Below are positions 43,215 to 47,474 of a DNA stretch of 47,474 nt, piece by piece. The translations under genes were made by a program, and so were the position numbers. The notes under the pieces were generated by a model, which was given only the letters and a program-made list of their open reading frames with translations, was not told the DNA's origin and ran no database searches. Every line of letters starts with the position of its first letter. The first letter of the stretch is position 1. Source of the stretch: Prevotella sp. (lineage in GTDB: Bacteria; Bacteroidota; Bacteroidia; Bacteroidales; Bacteroidaceae); contig JAFULM010000027.1 in assembly GCA_017483185.1 (NCBI GenBank), forward strand, positions 1 to 47,474. The letters are read 5' to 3'.

Positions 43215-43508
43215 GTTAAAAAGGCCCTCTAAACGCCTCCATTTTGCCATTCTTTTCCACGAACTGTCTGACGGTCTCAAATATCGCAAAATAGCGCGTG
43301 CAAGTGTAACCGACTGACTGCGAGATGGTTATGTCGCAAAATCGCGATTTGTGCAACTTTTTGGGGCCAAAAAGCGGCTTTTTCGGGTCCAAAACGCTGG
43401 TTTTTTGCTGCCGTAAGGGCCCCGCGAGGTCGCAACGGCGTGCTCGTTGGATCGCAATGGGGCCGCTTTCGCAATGCAACGGCGGCCCCGTTGCAACCTC
43501 GCGGGGCC
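43215..43508. repeat. GC-rich modular intergenic element, copy 3
   Basis: The left part (43215-43340) aligns with copy 1 at 20600-20740 in the same orientation. The GC-rich core is enclosed by a 19-bp inverted repeat with one mismatch (43418-43436 and 43490-43508, GGCCCCGCGAGG…) and contains CAACGGCGTGCTCGTTGGAT and CAACGGCGGCCCCGTTGCAA. 43509-43757 shows no gene, but carries the second copy of the TCACTCCAAATGTCG motif at 43671-43685. Confidence 0.7.
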
Positions 43509-43670
43509 GCCGCTGCAAAACAGTCGCATGGGAGACACGATTTTTCGACCATTCGGAGTCAAAATACTAACATTTTCGTTTGTCCGAAATTTTTTAGCAA
43601 CAATGTTTACAATGTCACATATTGGCGAGGGGCGGGGTGGGGTTGTCGTCGGCAGGGATGACTTCCGGTG

Positions 43671-43691
43671 TCACTCCAAATGTCGTATGAA
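43671..43691 (+). repeat. Short dispersed motif, copy 2
   Basis: TCACTCCAAATGTCG followed by TATGAA, matching 33026-33047 with a one-base difference in length. Confidence 0.45.
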
Positions 43692-43757
43692 CCGGATTTT
43701 TTTATAAAAGGCTATTAAGAAAAGGTCTTTTGTGGAAAATTATCACTGGAAAATGAT

Positions 43758-43765
43758 TAACTTTG
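43758..43765 (+). promoter_or_regulatory. Promoter −7 box for the DUF3795 gene
   Basis: TAACTTTG, 35 bases before the ATG at 43801. Confidence 0.6.
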
Positions 43766-43800
43766 CGCTGGACAGAGGATTATCAAATACATAATAAGAT

Positions 43801-44145
43801 ATGAAAAATATCGAATCAGACAGACAACTCATAGCGGCGTGCGGACTCTATTGCGGCGCGTGCCGGAAGTATCTTGCGGAGAAGTGTCCCGGTTGTCGGC
43901 TCAACGAAAAGGCTGCGTGGTGTAAAATTAGGACATGTGTCCTGCGGAACGGCATTCATTCCTGCGCTGAATGTAGCAAGGATGTGACAGACTGCAAGAC
44001 ATACTCCAATCTCATCGGAAAGATTTTCGCCTTTGTGTTCCGCTCGGACCGTCCCGCGTGCATCCGTTACATCAGGGAGCACGGCGAAGAGGCCTTTGCC
44101 GACGAGATGACGAAGCGCAGATGTCAGACGATGAAGAAGAAATGA
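43801..44145 (+). CDS. DUF3795 cysteine-rich protein
   Basis: A 114-residue protein of the DUF3795 family. Ten cysteines are arranged as ACGLYCGACRKYLAEKCPGC, then WCKIRTC, HSCAEC and DCKTY, consistent with one or two metal sites, zinc or iron-sulfur. The first motif (CGLYCGAC) is the family signature. The function is unknown. No signal peptide or membrane segment is present. It begins an accessory block of small and unusual genes; the acetyltransferase gene follows after 149 bases. Confidence 0.85.
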   Translation: MKNIESDRQLIAACGLYCGACRKYLAEKCPGCRLNEKAAWCKIRTCVLRNGIHSCAECSKDVTDCKTYSNLIGKIFAFVFRSDRPACIRYIREHGEEAFADEMTKRRCQTMKKK

Positions 44146-44208
44146 TAAAGCAAAGAGACATTCATTTACAACGGAATAATGTTCTTGTCTGGAATATGGC
44201 AAAACATG

Positions 44209-44257
44209 TAAAATAAGGCGTCGGGAAGTGACGAAATCTGCAAAATAAGGCGTTGGG
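44209..44257 (+). repeat. Two direct repeats, 32-bp period
   Basis: AAAATAAGGCG at 44210-44220 and 44242-44252, followed by TCGGG and TTGGG respectively. Only two units are present. Confidence 0.4.
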
Positions 44258-44294
44258 GGAGTAATCTTGGAGAACATTATTAAGGTGAAAACAA

Positions 44295-44831
44295 ATGATA
44301 GAGACCGAAAGACTGATTCTCAGACCGTGGGAGGAAACGGACGCTGAGGCTATGTTCAAATATGCGAGTGACCCGGACATCGGGCCCATTGCCGGCTGGC
44401 CACCTCACACGTCGGTGGAAAACAGCCGGGAGATTATCCGGACAGTCTTCGCCGCGCCGGAGACGTATGCTGTCGTGCTGAAGGACACGGGCGAGCCGGT
44501 CGGCAGTTGCGGTATAATGTTCTCCGACAGTCTTCACTCTGCGGAGATGAAACAGCGCGAAGCGGAAATCGGCTATTGGATAGGCAAGCCCTATTGGGGA
44601 CAAGGCCTCATCCCGGAGGCGGTCAAGGCTCTGCTGACAAGAAGTTTCAATGACCTGCATCTTGATGCTGCGTGGTGCGGATATTATGACGGTAACACAA
44701 AGTCGAAACGGGTCATCGAGAAATGCGGCTTCAGGTTTCATCATACGAATCATGACGTGGTTTCTCCGCTCGGAGATAAGCGGACGGAGCATTTTTACAG
44801 AATGACAAGGGAGGATTTTTATACTCAATAG
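44295..44831 (+). CDS. GNAT family N-acetyltransferase, RimJ/RimL type
   Basis: A 178-residue GCN5-related acetyltransferase. It starts MIETERLILRPWEETDAEAMF, the typical RimJ/RimL-like N-terminus. The acetyl-CoA pyrophosphate loop is in GYWIGKPYWGQGLIPEAVKA (Q/RxxGxG/A form: WGQGL), and the later NTKSKRVIEKCGFRFHH matches the N-x-x-S-x-x-V-x-x-K-x-G-F motif. Substrates could be protein N-termini or small amines. Preceded by the direct-repeat spacer and followed after 30 bases by the EVE-like/nuclease gene; no promoter of its own is clear. Confidence 0.92.
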   Translation: MIETERLILRPWEETDAEAMFKYASDPDIGPIAGWPPHTSVENSREIIRTVFAAPETYAVVLKDTGEPVGSCGIMFSDSLHSAEMKQREAEIGYWIGKPYWGQGLIPEAVKALLTRSFNDLHLDAAWCGYYDGNTKSKRVIEKCGFRFHHTNHDVVSPLGDKRTEHFYRMTREDFYTQ

Positions 44832-44861
44832 TGAAGTACGATAAATGAAAATACAGAAATT

Positions 44862-46442
44862 ATGAAAAAAGATTTGTGGAATATGTATAAGGAAAGCTCA
44901 CGAGGAAAAGATTGTATAGAGCTTTTCAACCCGGAAATCGAAAATATTTCTGAGGGAGCCTTTAATATTTGGCGATATGCTTCAAACTGGGGAGAAGATA
45001 AAGTAGAAGACTCTTTCATAGAAGATATTGATGGCATGTTTTGGTTGTGGGACACCAATTTGTCTCAGCGCGGTTTCTTTCCTGATAAATGGACACGCGA
45101 AAGTTATCAGAAATTTGCAGAGGAATATGATATTCTAAGACCTTTAGTTGATGATAACGGCGAATTGCAGTATCGTGATGATGAAACCATAGTCTTTGAT
45201 GAAAGCGCAATCATTTTAAGAAAAGACCAATATCGTATTAAGGCTGCTAATATACCTATCCTGTCGTTGCTTTTCTACTATAGTTTTGAATTCTTCAAAC
45301 CGATACTTCTCCCAAGACGCTTTGACGTTATTCAAAGAAATTGTGATGCATTGGGGATAGAGATACCTTCGATACCGCGCTCAAAGGATTATAAAGCATA
45401 CATAAACTATTACTTTGAAATTTGTGAAAAGTGGAACAAATTTCAAAAAGAGCATGAAATGACTGATGCTGAACTTTGTGCATGTATCTATGATTTCGCA
45501 AATATGCTCACGGAAACCAGTACCAGTCCTAAACTGCCAAAACCAACAAATGTATGGCTGACCGGCGCAAGTGGCAGCGACTTCGCTTTTCTTGACTCTT
45601 TGGGCAAGACGCCAAAAGGAAACGAACAGAGCATCTGGGCTTGTAATGAAAGAACAAGGCGTGGAGACATCATTGTTCTTTATTGTACATCGCCAAGAAG
45701 TTATATACACTCCATTTGGAGGTCAAATAGCGGCGGCATATTCAATCCTTTCGATTATTACCATTGCAGGACAACTGTATGTGACGGCATTTTGACTCCA
45801 CAGATTTCTTTCAAAGACTTGAAGAATGATGATTACATGTCGCAAGTTCCAATTGTTAGGCGTAATCTGCAAGGTATAAATGGCATAGAATTATCTGCGA
45901 AGGAGTATTCTGAATTGATACGAATGATAGAAGAAAGAGGGGGAGACAGTGCATCTTTTCCTCAGCTATACGAAGGTTCTAATGTCGATTTTGGTGAAAT
46001 AACACTTGAAAAGCATATTGAAGAACAGATACTGATTCCTGTGCTTGAAAAACTTGGATATACAAATACTGATTGGACACGTCAACTTTCTCAGAAAGCA
46101 GGACGTAAAGAAAAAGCAATACCTGATTTTGTATTCTTTCCAAAAGGCGAAAAGCATTTTGAAAACGCTCCGATGATTATCGAAGCTAAACTTGATATGG
46201 CACCAGTCCAAGAGCTTCAGAAAGCGTTTAAACAAGCGTTATCATATGCCCGTTTATTAAGAGCCTCAATCATGGGTATATGCGATAAAGAACGACTTGT
46301 TTTATACAAAGTCAATACGGATGGAAGTGCGGATAGGAATAATCCCATTTTTGAGAATCATTGGTCTGCAATATATTCGGATTCAGAAGTTGGTGCAACC
46401 TTGAACCATTTGATAGGGAGAGAGGTTGTTGTTAACATCTAA
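44862..46442 (+). CDS. EVE-like plus HsdR_N-type PD-(D/E)XK protein, putative modification-dependent nuclease
   Basis: A 526-residue protein that I cannot match to a named family over its whole length. Residues 1-220 are helical, of unknown type. Residues about 228-345 (VWLTGASGSDFAF, SIWACNERTRRGDIIVLYCTSP, YIHSIWRS) have the order of an EVE/PUA-like domain: a Trp strand, a 'GD-hhhhY' strand and a following 'I-x-x-hW' strand; the family binds modified bases in DNA or RNA. Residues about 380-490 resemble the N-terminal nuclease of type I HsdR: Glu387/388, Asp422 in IPDFVF, Glu441-x-Lys443 in MIIEAKLD, and Gln458 in KQALSYARLL. Together they suggest an enzyme that recognises modified DNA and cuts it (type IV-like defence), an inference. 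The gene is markedly AT-rich compared with its neighbours, a sign of transfer. No methyltransferase or partner gene is adjacent. Confidence 0.7.
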   Translation: MKKDLWNMYKESSRGKDCIELFNPEIENISEGAFNIWRYASNWGEDKVEDSFIEDIDGMFWLWDTNLSQRGFFPDKWTRESYQKFAEEYDILRPLVDDNGELQYRDDETIVFDESAIILRKDQYRIKAANIPILSLLFYYSFEFFKPILLPRRFDVIQRNCDALGIEIPSIPRSKDYKAYINYYFEICEKWNKFQKEHEMTDAELCACIYDFANMLTETSTSPKLPKPTNVWLTGASGSDFAFLDSLGKTPKGNEQSIWACNERTRRGDIIVLYCTSPRSYIHSIWRSNSGGIFNPFDYYHCRTTVCDGILTPQISFKDLKNDDYMSQVPIVRRNLQGINGIELSAKEYSELIRMIEERGGDSASFPQLYEGSNVDFGEITLEKHIEEQILIPVLEKLGYTNTDWTRQLSQKAGRKEKAIPDFVFFPKGEKHFENAPMIIEAKLDMAPVQELQKAFKQALSYARLLRASIMGICDKERLVLYKVNTDGSADRNNPIFENHWSAIYSDSEVGATLNHLIGREVVVNI

Positions 46443-46540
46443 CAGATAGTGATATTACACAAACTCAACTAATTTGCGATTCTATATATTTAAAATATAT
46501 AATAGATATAAGAAACACCAAGAAGTAAAATAGAAATACA

Positions 46541-47311
46541 ATGAAGATACATCAAATAACGTTCAGCCCAACGGGCGGCACGCGAAGAGTCTGCGAATAT
46601 ATATGCGAGGGGATTGACGCGAGGCCGCTCGTGACAGACCTTTGCGTGAAGCAGGGGCAAATCAGAGTGCCGGACATACACGAAGAGGACTTGGTCATTA
46701 TCGCCATGCCCGTGTTTGCCGGACGTGTACCGGCCTTGGCGGTCGAGAGATTCAAGCATATTCAGAGCAACCATGCAAGGTGTGTGGTTGTGGCGGTATA
46801 TGGCAACAGGGCGTATGATGACGCTCTGCTCGAAATGCAGGATGTGGCTACGGAAATGGGATTCCGTCTCATTGCCGCCGTCAGCGCCGTTGCCGAACAC
46901 AGCATCGCCCGGGTGTATGCAGCAGGAAGACCAGACGCAGAAGACCGCAAGGAGCTGGCCGCTTTCGGAGCTGCTATAATAAATAAGTTGGAAGACACGG
47001 ATACATACATGCCTTTGTCGTTGCCCGGCAATCGTCCATACAGAGCAGGCAACACAGGACCGTTCCCAACGGCAGACGAACGGTGTACAGATTGCGGCAC
47101 GTGTCAGGAGCTTTGCCCTGCTGACGCCATACCAGCCGACAATCTCAGAAGCGTCAACAAGGAAGCATGTATCTCATGTATGCGCTGCCTCTCCGTATGC
47201 CCGACCAAAGCAAGGAACATCGGGCATGTGGAAATGATGGTTACAGAGAAACTGAAAACGTTGTGCGCAACGAGAAAAAGCAACGAACTGTTTTTTAAAA
47301 GAAAGAAATAA
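46541..47311 (+). CDS. Flavodoxin-ferredoxin fusion (EFR1 type)
   Basis: A 256-residue redox protein. Residues 1-165 form a flavodoxin-like domain: the FMN phosphate loop is TFSPTGGTRRVCEYI (residues 7-21) and MPVFAGRVPALAVERF lines the isoalloxazine site. Residues about 185-235 hold two 4Fe-4S motifs, CTDCGTCQELCP and CISCMRCLSVCP, of the 2[4Fe-4S] ferredoxin type. Such EFR1-family proteins shuttle electrons between a reductant and an unknown acceptor; length agrees with the family. A 98-base gap separates it from the EVE-like gene and shows no clear promoter. Confidence 0.9.
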   Translation: MKIHQITFSPTGGTRRVCEYICEGIDARPLVTDLCVKQGQIRVPDIHEEDLVIIAMPVFAGRVPALAVERFKHIQSNHARCVVVAVYGNRAYDDALLEMQDVATEMGFRLIAAVSAVAEHSIARVYAAGRPDAEDRKELAAFGAAIINKLEDTDTYMPLSLPGNRPYRAGNTGPFPTADERCTDCGTCQELCPADAIPADNLRSVNKEACISCMRCLSVCPTKARNIGHVEMMVTEKLKTLCATRKSNELFFKRKK

Positions 47312-47371
47312 ATAACTAATTATGAGAAAGATATTGGCACAGTTGCATAAGTCCGTGGCAATATAATCATG

Positions 47372-47474
47372 TTATCCAAAGATTATGGACGCTCTGAACA
47401 TAAAGAAAGGTAAATCCTGCACACCGCGTAGTTGTGCTCTAAAGCCTTTCAACTTAGAGTTAAGAGATTCAGCA
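47372..47474 (-). mobile_element. C-terminal end of a transposase, cut by the window edge
   Basis: The minus strand from the last bases to TAA at 47372-47374 gives 33 codons: AESLNSKLKGFRAQLRGVQD then LPFFMFRASIIFG. This 'AESfNsKiK-FRAqLRGv-d--FFlfR' pattern is the usual C-terminus of DDE transposases common in Bacteroidota (ISL3-like/ISAon1 group, family placement tentative), with the last acidic catalytic Glu in AESLN. The rest of the insertion sequence would lie to the right of the window. Its terminal inverted repeat should fall between 47312 and 47371 but cannot be set without the other end. 47312-47371 contains no gene I would call. Confidence 0.72.

Noticed and set aside
43216-43707. 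Short frames on both strands upstream of the DUF3795 gene
   Set aside because: Same reason as the other GC-rich elements; none extends outside the repeat with gene-like composition.
1-47474. CRISPR array, rRNA or tRNA genes
   Set aside because: No regularly spaced repeats beyond two units, and no tRNA-like cloverleaf or conserved rRNA sequence, were noticed in the gaps that I read; a covariance-model scan was not possible.

Overview
The window reads as a chromosome segment of a member of the Bacteroidota, most likely Prevotellaceae. The evidence is the promoter style (TAnnTTTG −7 boxes such as TATCTTTG, TACCTTTG and TACTTTTG, with TTTG-like −33 boxes in the best cases), the near absence of Shine-Dalgarno sequences, and Bacteroidota-type families: DUF4491, a cyclophilin-like lipoprotein, a LolA-like carrier, an ilv operon with an embedded acyl-ACP thioesterase, and a cambialistic-type superoxide dismutase. 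No rRNA, tRNA or CRISPR array was seen.

Layout. Positions 1-3000 are an accessory strip of low GC and decaying genes: a frameshifted HigBA-type toxin-antitoxin pair, a GIY-YIG nuclease scrap, an intact J-domain-like membrane protein, and a lipoprotein gene whose C-terminal tail is cut off by an in-frame TAG. A secreted alpha/beta hydrolase follows. Positions 4327-10733 hold branched-chain amino acid synthesis (ilvD, ilvB, ilvN, acyl-ACP thioesterase, ilvC), with a long palindrome between ilvD and ilvB and a separate promoter for ilvC. Next come superoxide dismutase and, on the minus strand, a HIT protein, recQ-recJ, a newly called 54-residue membrane protein, a C1 cysteine peptidase and an M24 aminopeptidase. 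From a shared divergent promoter region a patatin gene runs right.

Positions 21017-26641 form a minus-strand cluster, ftsK - lolA-like - DUF4491 - rlmH - patatin - trmD, that mixes DNA translocation, envelope and RNA modification functions. Opposite it run a 3'-5' exonuclease, an RlmI-type methyltransferase and tilS. clpC (minus) and gyrA (plus) diverge. gyrA is followed by two tandem paralogous secreted TPR proteins, then a phosphohexomutase; htpG converges on it. Positions 43801-47311 hold a DUF3795 protein, a GNAT acetyltransferase, a large AT-rich protein that appears to join an EVE-like domain to a restriction-type PD-(D/E)XK nuclease domain, and a flavodoxin-ferredoxin fusion. The window ends inside the 3' end of a transposase gene.

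The most unusual features are the intergenic repeats, of at least four kinds: an identical 27-bp inverted repeat present twice in opposite orientation at convergent gene ends; an 87-bp-arm palindrome; a GTCGCGAC-type palindrome; and three related GC-rich modular elements of about 120-300 bp. The best candidate for an undescribed system is the EVE-like/nuclease protein at 44862-46442, a plausible single-gene modification-dependent restriction factor.
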